A DNA stretch of 64,000 bases, from assembly GCF_001665685.1 (NCBI RefSeq), contig NZ_LZTB01000013.1, positions 1 to 64,000 of the forward strand. Direction: 5' to 3'. Source of the DNA: Mycobacterium sp. 852013-50091_SCH5140682. GTDB taxonomy: Bacteria; Actinomycetota; Actinomycetes; Mycobacteriales; Mycobacteriaceae. Position numbers and translations under genes: made by a program. This document shows, one piece after another, positions 18,395 through 26,254 of the stretch; the stretch's first letter is position 1; each line of letters opens with the position of its first letter. The notes under the pieces were generated by a model. That model saw only the letters and a list, made by a program, of their open reading frames with translations, had not been told where the DNA came from and searched no databases.

Positions 18395-18964
18395 GTGCGT
18401 GCAGTGTTCGATGACCTCTGGGCTGCCGCAACCCAACACACTTTTCTGCAGGCCGTTCGTGACGGCACCGTCTCCAACGCGGCATTCGACCGATGGCTCG
18501 CGCAGGACGCGTTGTTTGTCGCTGATCTGCTGACCTTTCAGGCTCGGCTGCTGGCGCGGGCGCCGCGGTCTGCGCAGGCGGTCCTTGTCGGCGGGTGCAC
18601 GGCATTGGTCGCCGAACTGGACTGGTTCGAGGACCAGGCCGCGCGGCGCCACATCGACCTGCCTGCCGCGCCGCAGCAGGCGACGCTGGCCTACCGGGAA
18701 CTGCTGCAACGGCTCGACAACGAGCCCTTCGACGCGGCCGTCACCGCACTATGGGTCATTGAGCGGGTGTACCTGCTGGCCTGGACACATGCGGCGTCAC
18801 CGACCACGCCCTTCCGAGAGTTCGTGGAGCATTGGACGGTGCCGGAATTCGCTGCCTACGTCGATGGTCTCGCCGCTCTCGCGGCGGACGGGCACGACTC
18901 GTTGGTGGCAGAGGTGCTCAAGCTCGAAGTGTGGTTCTGGGACATGGCGTTGGAAACGCCGTGA
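18395..18964 (+). CDS. TenA/thiaminase-II-like protein
   Basis: A 189-residue all-helical protein matching the TenA/PQQC-like fold: FDDLWAAATQHTFLQAVRDGTVSNAAFDRWLAQDALFV at the start, then LVAELDWFEDQA, ALWVIERVYLLAWTH and EFVEHWTVPEFAAYVDGL. TenA proteins salvage thiamine by hydrolysing aminopyrimidines, but this divergent type lacks the usual active-site Cys, so another activity or a regulatory role is possible. GTG at 18395 is the likely start, and GTG at 18404 is an alternative. No clear ribosome site is present. Confidence 0.8.
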   Translation: MRAVFDDLWAAATQHTFLQAVRDGTVSNAAFDRWLAQDALFVADLLTFQARLLARAPRSAQAVLVGGCTALVAELDWFEDQAARRHIDLPAAPQQATLAYRELLQRLDNEPFDAAVTALWVIERVYLLAWTHAASPTTPFREFVEHWTVPEFAAYVDGLAALAADGHDSLVAEVLKLEVWFWDMALETP

Positions 18965-19024
18965 CAGCCGCAAAGTGCTGATTCGCGTACTGCGATCGCC
19001 TCGTCGCGGCTGATGCCGCTACGG

Positions 19025-22000
19025 CTACGGCTTAGCGAGAGTTGGCGCGTCGTCTGACTGGGGCATCTCGGGCGGCGGCGATTTGGCTGTCAGCGGACCC
19101 ATGGGCTCGGTTGCCGGCTGATTCGAGTCCGGGCCGCCCCGCAAGGTCGGCGCCTCATCGGACGCGGGACCCGAAGGAAGATCTGATGGTTCAGCACCTC
19201 GCGCGCCTCGCCCCTGAGGGACCGTTGGAGGCGAGGAGTCAGGCGCGGTTAGCAGCGCAGCATCGGCCCTGGCGCGGACGGCGTCCGATTCTGCGTTCAC
19301 GCGCCTCATGACGGGGTCGAACCGCGCCTGCACCGCATAGGCGTCCCTCTCTTCCGGCAGGGTCTTGTAGCGCTGCTCCCAACCGAATGCTGCATCGCGG
19401 GCGTCGTTCATTTCTTTCTCAGCGATCTCGATAAGTTGTTTGGAGGCAGGAGGTTTGCGGACCAGTATCTCATCGAGTTGCGCGTTGAGCTTTTGCCACC
19501 GCGCTGTGGCATCGTCCATCTCCTGGTAGATACGCTTCCTTTCCGCCGCTCCCGCGCCGAAGATGCTCTCGTACCATTCCCGCGCTGCCTTCGACTCGGC
19601 ACTGCCCGCCGCCAGTGGCTCGTTCACTGCCTGGTCCGCCACCATCCTGGGAATCCGGAGTTCCTCCACGAGCTCGATGGGCTCCAATCCCTCAGCGGCC
19701 TTCATGCGCGCCATCATCCAGAACTGCTCGGCGTGGCGAGCCTCGTGGTAGGCACAGCTCACCACGTCCTCGAATTCTGCATCGGTCAGTCTTTCCTTGG
19801 CCAGCAGCTTGCCGAGAACCTCAACGTTCCAGGGGCCCTTGTCAAATGCCATGTACCCCTTGTTGTCGAAGATGGCCATCGCCGCGGGGATGCCCTTCTC
19901 CTCCAAGACCGGATTGACGATGCCCACCAATGCGTTCAGCCGTGTTCGCGCGTCGGCCGGCTCGAGGAAGAACTTCTTGACGCCAACTGCAAGTCGGGCC
20001 GTCTTCTCCATCGTGGCCATCTCACCGAGTGCGATTCCCAAGATCTCGTCGGCCGCCCCGCCTCCGATGCCTGCTCGACTTCCCAGGAAGTTGCGCGCCG
20101 CCTCGACATCCTCGGCTGCCGTCGACGAAGCTGTCGACGCCCGTCGTTGGCGCATGAAGCCCTGAAGGTCGTCCGTGACCTCCGAACGCCAATTCTCCAG
20201 CCGCCGAACGCTTGCCGTGTTGACCGCCTTCGATTCGATAGTGGCCCAACCGCCCGCCCGCTCAATGGTTTTCGCCGGTCCGAGAACCTCAATGCCCTGC
20301 GACAGCGCCTGGTCGGCGTCAGTCGGAGCCAACGTCGCCAGTTTCGCGAGGGTGGCACCGACATCATCTGCACTCTTCGCACCGCCGGCGGCGATGAACG
20401 CGTTGATACTGCGGCCGGCGGCCGTATCTTTGCCCACGATGGTCAGCAGGTCCTCGGCCTTCTGCCCGGAACGAGCGACGACAGAGCCGACGCCGTCACG
20501 CTCGATTGCCTGCCCCACCACGATGACGCGTTCCTCGGCTGACAGTGCCGAAAGCCTCGTCAACTTCGCGGTGACCTCTTCTGCGGCCACGAGCCCGGCG
20601 ACGCGCGCCGCCGCCACCCCAGACACCGCGGCGTGCCCGAGCATGAACACGTCCAGAAGTGCTGCGGCTGTGTCCAGCGCAGCCGTCGTCGCTGCGTCAT
20701 TCGCTTCCTCTTTGCTCACCACCGCGCTGTCGTCGTTGAACCCGGTCTTGCTAGCGGCGCCCTGCTGAAGCGCCTGATCCCACGAGTTGGCCGCGACGGC
20801 GCCCGACGATGCAGCGCCGATCAACGCTCCGACGACTGGGGTGGCGGCGCCGCCGGTGCCGATCTCCACGGCGATGATCAGGGCCATCGTGGCGAAGCCG
20901 AGCGCCGCTTTCATTGACTCCTCAGAGCCCTTTTCATCGACGACGTATGCCTTCAGGAACTCGCGGTCGAACGCGTTCGGATACTTGGAGCCGTAGAGCT
21001 TTTCGTGGACCGGCAGAAGGTGTTGAAACCCGAGCGATTGGGTCGTGACGTTTGCGCGGGTCTCTTTGATGTTGTCCAGGATCTTCGTGAACGCTCCGCG
21101 GATCTGCACGCGGGCTTCCTCAAGGCTGTGACCTTGCGTCGCGGGCTGGCCCTGGGCTGCGGGTGCTCCAGAACTCACTCCGCTGACATCGCCTCCGATT
21201 GAAGCGAGGGCGTACAGCGCCGGATTCTGGTTGAGGATGCGGTTGATCGCCTTCTCCAGGCCGTTGTACGCCGCTTGCACCTGCTCGTTGTTGGCCATCG
21301 GTGACTGTTCGTTACCGTCCGGCGTATACGGTGGATGCTCGCCGGGCTTGAAGGTGAAGTGCTTTCGCAACTGCTCCTGAGTTCCGGGCGCACCGGCCGG
21401 AGGGGCGCTGTCCGTCGGCGTCTCCGGGGCCGGTACCGGCACCGGGCCCTCGGCGTAACCGACATCCAATTTGAGCAGGTTCTGCATCGACTCCTTGAGG
21501 TCAGTGACACGCTTGGCCAGTTGTTGTTGCTCGGTCATCGCGGCGTCCTGAGCGGCGGTGGGCTGAACAGGAGCACCACCGTCGACGGCGACGCCAAGCC
21601 GCCCCGCCTCGTCGGAGATGTGCTTGGCGTTGTTCTCCAGATTTCGGTCAGCAAGATCTCGTGTCGCCCAGGCGAAATCGGACTCCATGATCCTCATCCA
21701 TGGGACATTGTTGATTTCAGCGCCACGGTCTTCGCATCGCTTCCACATGTCGTAATCGGATTGCGTCATCGACGGCTGGTGACCGTAGGCCTTCCACGCT
21801 TCTTCGAGTGTTCTCTCGTCGTCTGGGCCAACCCACATGTTGGTGAGGACGATGTTGCAGATCGACAGCAGTTGTTGCGAATTGATCGGCGGGAACGGCC
21901 GGAAAGGCTTGAGGCTGTCGGAGTCTCCTGTCTTGATGGCCTCGTCGAGCGTCTTGGGATTGGCTTCATCGGCGCGCTGGACCACCTGAGTCTGGGTATT

Positions 22001-22171
22001 GCCGGCTAACATCCGACTGACAGCCAGATTGCCCGCAGTGCGCTGCAATGCCATCAGGCTGACCGGCACCGTCTTTGTGTATCCCGTGGAAAGGCTCGAC
22101 GTCTCCTGCTTGCGAGTCGGCCTCGCGGTGCTCGCGCCAGCCGCCTCCGCCTGTGGCAGGTGGTGTTCCAC
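19025..22171 (-). CDS. Large toxin-like protein with LQRTAGN motif and zincin-like site
   Basis: A 1048-residue protein, start GTG 22171. The N-terminal 60 residues contain LMALQRTAGNLAVSRML (about 39-55). This ALQRtAGNxAV motif is typical of cargo proteins of extracellular contractile injection systems and of related polymorphic toxins. Residues 60-410 are helical and contain a Pro-rich spacer near 245-270. A hydrophobic patch around 420-465 (ALGFATMALIIAVEIG and following Ala/Gly-rich helices) may insert in a membrane. Near residue 809 is YHEARHAEQFW, which fits a zinc-protease HExxH site and is followed by a helical charged tail and a Pro-rich end. No immunity gene or injection-system genes are adjacent. 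I found no signal peptide. A role in toxin delivery is inference. Confidence 0.75.
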   Translation of the reverse strand: MEHHLPQAEAAGASTARPTRKQETSSLSTGYTKTVPVSLMALQRTAGNLAVSRMLAGNTQTQVVQRADEANPKTLDEAIKTGDSDSLKPFRPFPPINSQQLLSICNIVLTNMWVGPDDERTLEEAWKAYGHQPSMTQSDYDMWKRCEDRGAEINNVPWMRIMESDFAWATRDLADRNLENNAKHISDEAGRLGVAVDGGAPVQPTAAQDAAMTEQQQLAKRVTDLKESMQNLLKLDVGYAEGPVPVPAPETPTDSAPPAGAPGTQEQLRKHFTFKPGEHPPYTPDGNEQSPMANNEQVQAAYNGLEKAINRILNQNPALYALASIGGDVSGVSSGAPAAQGQPATQGHSLEEARVQIRGAFTKILDNIKETRANVTTQSLGFQHLLPVHEKLYGSKYPNAFDREFLKAYVVDEKGSEESMKAALGFATMALIIAVEIGTGGAATPVVGALIGAASSGAVAANSWDQALQQGAASKTGFNDDSAVVSKEEANDAATTAALDTAAALLDVFMLGHAAVSGVAAARVAGLVAAEEVTAKLTRLSALSAEERVIVVGQAIERDGVGSVVARSGQKAEDLLTIVGKDTAAGRSINAFIAAGGAKSADDVGATLAKLATLAPTDADQALSQGIEVLGPAKTIERAGGWATIESKAVNTASVRRLENWRSEVTDDLQGFMRQRRASTASSTAAEDVEAARNFLGSRAGIGGGAADEILGIALGEMATMEKTARLAVGVKKFFLEPADARTRLNALVGIVNPVLEEKGIPAAMAIFDNKGYMAFDKGPWNVEVLGKLLAKERLTDAEFEDVVSCAYHEARHAEQFWMMARMKAAEGLEPIELVEELRIPRMVADQAVNEPLAAGSAESKAAREWYESIFGAGAAERKRIYQEMDDATARWQKLNAQLDEILVRKPPASKQLIEIAEKEMNDARDAAFGWEQRYKTLPEERDAYAVQARFDPVMRRVNAESDAVRARADAALLTAPDSSPPTVPQGRGARGAEPSDLPSGPASDEAPTLRGGPDSNQPATEPMGPLTAKSPPPEMPQSDDAPTLAKP

Positions 22172-22325
22172 AGGTCGATCGTATGTTGACCCACGGTGCC
22201 CAAAGGCGCAGTCTTTTGTTCCCTCTCAGCCGCTCGTACAACGAAAGCCGTTCAGCTGGAGTCAGTTCAAATATCCCACAGCTTCCTCGCACCGTTCCTG
22301 CATCAGATGCAGGCGCAAAAACTAG

Positions 22326-22797
22326 TCAGCACACACGATGGCAAAGCAGGCGACGACCATCTTGGGCGTTGCTCTGCAACTTGGAGTCATGGCCAACGTG
22401 CTCGGCGCCAATCCGGTGCGAGACGTCCAGCCCCTGCGCGCCCAGACTCGCCCCAACGGCGCAGTGGCGCTGACTGCCGGGGAACTGCGCACGCCTGTTG
22501 CGCAGGCTCGAAGCATCCCCGTTTTGCCGGGGTGACGTCCTCATCGACCCGACCACGCTGACATAGCGACCGGCCTTCGGCGCTCGAAATTACTCGCATC
22601 ACTGGACGGACTTCGGTGCTGACGCCAACACCCTGACCGTTACCGGCAAGCTGAAGCAGGGCGCCGGCAAGAGACTGATCCGCGTGGACGACACGAAGTC
22701 GGCCGCTGGGCGTCGCACGCTTCCGCTCTCCCAGTTTGCGGTGGACATGCTGCGCGTCTGCCGGGCCGCACCCTACATCGTCTCTTCCATCGACTGA
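22326..22797 (+). pseudogene. Remnant of a tyrosine-family integrase
   Basis: Two pieces of a phage-type tyrosine recombinase are visible in different frames. The first (from 22338) reads ILGVALQLGVMANVLGANP, then RPNGAVALTAGELRTPVAQ. The second (from 22609) reads DFGADANTLTVTGKLKQGAG and DDTKSAAGRRTLPLSQFAV. These match the middle and N-terminal catalytic parts of actinobacterial integrases. The C-terminal HxxR...Y catalytic part is absent, and the frames are broken by stops and a shift. The gene is dead. Confidence 0.8.
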
Positions 22798-23011
22798 AAG
22801 CTCCAACAGCTCAAAGCAATCGCGACGGCTCACGTCCATCCCCGGTCGCGGCGTCATGAACCACGTGGAGGTTGCGGGCACATCCTGGTGCAGCTCGTTG
22901 TAACTCATCGCGGTCCGAACGCACGCGAACCGGCGCACCGGACCTGACGGCACCGTGGTGTACTCCGTTTCACGACGCCGTCGAACAAAGGCGTGCCAAA
23001 GGCGCTCCTTT

Positions 23012-23358
23012 CTAGTGCACTCGAAAGACGAGATAAACTGAGCCCCAGTCGATCACGTGCCGTACACCAATCCGACCATAACCGCGGCCACGGTTCGCCG
23101 GATCCCGTGTGAAAACGCCAACCTGCGCGAAGGGGTTCCACCAGTCAATGCCGTGCAGCGAGCGTTCCCCGACCAATTCGCCGTCGTCGGTTGCCATAAC
23201 GAAGGTGTACTCGGTACCGGTTGCGGGCCCGCCGTGGCGGCGATCTTGCGCCGCAATCCCGCCGGGCTACGCGGACGCCAGTAGGGCGGCCCGTGTTGCG
23301 CCAGTTCCTCCCAGTCCGCGCATGCGGCTACAACGTACGCGACGTCGCCTTCCGCCAT
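23012..23358 (-). pseudogene. Frameshifted GNAT acetyltransferase remnant
   Basis: Two neighbouring frames join into a GNAT N-acetyltransferase. The upstream frame reads ADWEELAQHGPPYWRPRSPAGLRRKIA. The downstream frame reads VMATDDGELVGERSLHGIDW and then FTRDPANRGRGYGRIGVRH, which includes the RGRGYG acetyl-CoA-binding loop. A shift near 23225 separates them, and the end is cut by a stop right after WGSVYLVFRVH. It cannot encode a working enzyme. Confidence 0.7.
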
Positions 23359-23474
23359 CGCCCGGATTCAGACCGCCGCCCGCCCGTTTCCGTCCGTGTT
23401 CCGCCCAGAGTCCGTCTGCCTCAGCGTAATTCAGAGATGCTGCTTATTAGCCTGCAGACTTACAAGTAGCGCGT

Positions 23475-23798
23475 CTAACCACTGAAATCCGTCAGAGGGC
23501 GATCCTTTGAGTCCCGTCCGCAGTGTGTCGCTTCACGCGTTTTGAGTAAACGAACATCCGCCCCAGCAGCCCTTCGCGCGAAAGACCAGCAGGAACATCC
23601 CGGGCCGAGGCCGGGGCGTCGTTGATGACGACGTATCTGTTTCGTCCTGTGAATACAGCGATTACCTTCCCCAGGCTCTTCGCACATGCCATCGGCAAGG
23701 ACTGCCAGCAGCGGGTCGTAGTCTTGGTCATCGATCCCGTCAGGGTATGCGGCTCGCAGAATGGTCAAGACTGGCTGCAGGCAACCCTCAAGGGGCAT
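23475..23798 (-). pseudogene. Probable frameshifted small gene, family uncertain
   Basis: The first frame starts MPLEGCLQPVLTILRAAYPDGIDDQDYDPLLAVLADGM, which looks like the N-terminus of small mycobacterial DUF3349-type proteins. It then turns into low-complexity sequence. A second frame in the same span continues more naturally with KVIAVFTGRNRYVVINDAP and RREGLLGRMFVYSKRVKRH-like text. A shift near 23680 is the simplest explanation. The family call is tentative. Confidence 0.35.
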
Positions 23799-24074
23799 CG
23801 TTAGACTCCTTGTCCGATGCGGGATTCGGCAGTTGCGTCACCTTGTGCTGTGCAACGAGATTCGCGGAGGCTTGAAATCAGCTTCGCCTCGCCATCGTCG
23901 GCCAGCCCACTCCAACCATCGCGAGAAGGCTGCTTGGTTGCTGTGTATCTGCTGCCAAAAGACAGGTAGTCCACTACGCGCGTCCCCCGAACGATCCGCA
24001 AGCACAATCGACCTTGTACAAACAGACCAGGGCTACCTGTGGCTACGCCGCTGACCAACGGGGAAGAAGGAGCG

Positions 24075-24563
24075 ATGGATATTCAGGATAAGTGGGCGTT
24101 CTGTAGCAAGTGCGCCACTTTGTTTTGGAACGGTCACGTCAACAAAGGGCAGTGCGCCGCAGGCGGTGGCCACAACGGCGACATCACACTTCCATACTTC
24201 GTCGCCCACAGCGGCGCTGCAGGCCCAGACCAAGTCAATGGCTTCAGATTCTGCGAAAAGTGCCACATCCTCTACTTGCAGAAGGACTTGGATCCATTCC
24301 ATAGTGACGGGAGCACACTCGGGGTATGCCCGGCAGGCGGGGGCCACGGGACGGAACACTCATTCGCATATGTACTGGACCGCGACCACGGGGACCAAGC
24401 GCACGGAGAGCACAAGTGGTTTGCATGCCTAGCGTGCAATGGCGTCGTCCATGGACCCGAAGGGGATCGTGCATGTCCAGGCCATAGCGAATTTGTGATC
24501 GGTCACTCTCCGGGAGACTTGAACGACCCACCCTTGCTACGAGTGCACTTCTTTGGCGATTGA
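24075..24563 (+). CDS. Triple Cys/His-repeat protein
   Basis: A 162-residue protein built of three repeats of one motif. The first is FCSKCATLFWNG...GQCAAGGGH, the second is FCEKCHILYLQ...GVCPAGGGH and the third, decayed, is FACLACNGVVHG...ACPGH. The repeats resemble the WCxKCxxLxxxG...CPAGGxH modules seen in many actinobacterial, burkholderial and fungal proteins, likely metal-binding or Cys-rich folds. ATG at 24075 with AAGGAG upstream is preferred over the frame's upstream start. GC is lower than the neighbours, and it stands alone between relics, so it is probably island cargo. The function is unknown. Confidence 0.75.
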   Translation: MDIQDKWAFCSKCATLFWNGHVNKGQCAAGGGHNGDITLPYFVAHSGAAGPDQVNGFRFCEKCHILYLQKDLDPFHSDGSTLGVCPAGGGHGTEHSFAYVLDRDHGDQAHGEHKWFACLACNGVVHGPEGDRACPGHSEFVIGHSPGDLNDPPLLRVHFFGD

Positions 24564-24879
24564 ATTTCGGGGTTCAAGTTCGCTTCACTGTCTGCTGCGG
24601 CCCATTCGTGTGTGGGTGGGCTGGTCTTCTTTGTGACTATCTCCACGCAACAAGTATGAGCAGCGGCGCCAGGCAGCCAGCTCGCAGTTAGAGCCGTTAC
24701 GTGTCTCGCGCAAGAAAAACCTCTTCCCGGGTTCGCCCTTGGCATCGGCGCAACCGCCAATCAGAATCAAAGTCCGTTAGAGAATACGGGGAGCCCCCAA
24801 CTCTATCCAGCCATTGCGGAGTCACCTTAGGCATCACATGGCACTGAGCATTCCGTCCAATCAAACCAGGGAGTTAACA
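24564..24879. other. Gap with no recognised feature
   Basis: About 315 bases between the Cys-repeat gene and the next small gene. I see no convincing reading frame or RNA. The sequence just before 24880 probably holds the promoter of the downstream gene. Confidence 0.5.
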
Positions 24880-25260
24880 ATGTTCGAGCGTAATGGAGTT
24901 GTATTCTTTCCTAGAGGCAGTCGCGCCGATTACCCCAATCATCTGGCATTCACGCTGCTAGCCTCGGTGTCGCTCGGTGACGTCCGATTTCCGTTCGGCT
25001 TCTTCATTGAGGAACAGAATGGAAAACGTTTCGTTCGTCCCGGCACGGAGGACGAACGGACACAGTTGCTCCTCAAGGCGTTCCCCGACGCCGCCCCCGA
25101 GATGCTTTCTTCGGACCGGTGCCTACACGGCGGCAGCGACGGCGGGGAGGGTTGTCATATTCTTATATCCTGCCCTCTGCAATTTGAATGCATGCAGGTG
25201 TTCGACAATCCTGTGGCGGGGACCGGTCACTACACATGCGCCTGTGTCGATAGGTTCTGA
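24880..25260 (+). CDS. Unknown small protein with five Cys
   Basis: A 126-residue protein starting MFERNGVVFFPRGSRADYPN, with GGGAG six bases before the ATG. The middle contains FPFGFFIEEQNGKRFVRPGTEDERTQLLLKAFPDAAPEML. The C-terminal third is Cys-rich (CLHGG, CHILISC, ECMQVF, YTCACVDRF), which suggests disulphides or a metal site. No signal peptide is visible. I do not recognise a family. It sits in the low-GC part of the island, and its neighbours give no clear functional clue. Confidence 0.6.
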   Translation: MFERNGVVFFPRGSRADYPNHLAFTLLASVSLGDVRFPFGFFIEEQNGKRFVRPGTEDERTQLLLKAFPDAAPEMLSSDRCLHGGSDGGEGCHILISCPLQFECMQVFDNPVAGTGHYTCACVDRF

Positions 25261-25348
25261 GCCCGGCCCGAGCCTGGCGACAGGCAGGATTCTCATTCGT
25301 CGTTTTGGTGCCCATAATCACCCGTAGGACGATCGCGGCTCAGTATGG

Positions 25349-26254
25349 CTACTTCGTCAGGGCTTCATGGATGCGCGCGGCAACCACCTCGTCGTCCAGA
25401 TACCCAGAGATGCTGTGCCGGTTTTCGGTCTTGTTCGAGATATCGGTCTTGTTCTCGATCTCCGGCGCGGCTGGGTCAATCGGGAAGTTCTTCGCATCCA
25501 ACGGGTAGAGCGCTACGACGTCGCGCGGGTCCATCGCATTGAACCAGGCATCGGCACACTGCGGGATTCGCGTCGGTGCGAAACTCTTCAACTTCTTGCG
25601 AATCGCGGTGATGGCCAGTGGTGACCCGACCGTGACGAAGAGCGGAACCTGCCAGTTGCGTAGGTGGCCTTCGCGCCGAAACAGGTTGTAAGCGACAACG
25701 GTTCCTAACGAGTGCGAGACGACGACCGTCTCAACACCCGGCTTCATGGCCTCACAGATGCCATCCTCGATGACCTGCCGAATCCCAGAGTCGGTGAGGT
25801 AGACGTACACGTCATGGGTGAAGAGCGCGATCGTCGGACTGCTGCTCTCCGGCAGGAACCGGTCGATCGCTTGCAACGCCGCGCGGACCCATGGCCAGTT
25901 CAGTGGACCCTTCTCGACGACGTCTTGACCGGCCACCTCGGCCAGCTGCTCGTCGGAGATGCCGCGTTCCCGTCGGATCTCGTCGAGCATCGCGAGCACG
26001 AACTGTTTCTCGGCGGCGTCCGTCTCGTCCCCACGCACGATCACTTTGGCGGCTTCCGCAACCGTTTTGCCTTCACTGAGGTCGAACAGGGTGTTGCCGT
26101 AGTACGGAAATCGGACCTGAGTCTCGGGAATGGGCAGGGTCAGGCCACTTTTCGCCAGGCCCTCCCCCAACGCATCGAGCCATTCTTTCTTCAGCGCGTC
26201 GGCATCCTTGTTCTGTTGTGATCGTCCGTGAATGAACACGAGTTCCCGGGTCAT
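25349..26254 (-). CDS. Alpha/beta hydrolase coupled to a caspase gene
   Basis: A 301-residue alpha/beta hydrolase. It begins MTRELVFIHGRSQQ, the HG oxyanion-type first strand, and has the nucleophile elbow VVSHSLGTVVAYN with Ser182. A candidate His is near the C-terminus in TENRHSISGYLDDE, and Asp is in the AMDPRDVVALYP block. No signal peptide is present, so it is cytoplasmic. Its ATG overlaps the stop of the upstream caspase gene (ATGA), so translation is coupled and the two products probably act together. Possible actions include lipase, esterase or peptidase. The substrate is unknown. Confidence 0.85.
   Translation of the reverse strand: MTRELVFIHGRSQQNKDADALKKEWLDALGEGLAKSGLTLPIPETQVRFPYYGNTLFDLSEGKTVAEAAKVIVRGDETDAAEKQFVLAMLDEIRRERGISDEQLAEVAGQDVVEKGPLNWPWVRAALQAIDRFLPESSSPTIALFTHDVYVYLTDSGIRQVIEDGICEAMKPGVETVVVSHSLGTVVAYNLFRREGHLRNWQVPLFVTVGSPLAITAIRKKLKSFAPTRIPQCADAWFNAMDPRDVVALYPLDAKNFPIDPAAPEIENKTDISNKTENRHSISGYLDDEVVAARIHEALTK

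Larger units (their letters stand above)
22798..24074. other. Gene-debris zone of lower GC
   Basis: This stretch has no intact gene I can support. It is visibly poorer in G and C than its flanks and carries broken fragments (GNAT acetyltransferase and a small unknown protein, listed separately). A short open frame at 23801-24058 on the minus strand (SFGSRYTATKQPSRDGWSGL) abuts the next fragment, but I cannot assign it. Confidence 0.6.

Noticed and set aside
24039-24074. Upstream start for the Cys-repeat protein.
   Set aside because: AAGGAG sits just before ATG 24075 and the repeat begins directly after it; the extra residues add nothing recognisable.
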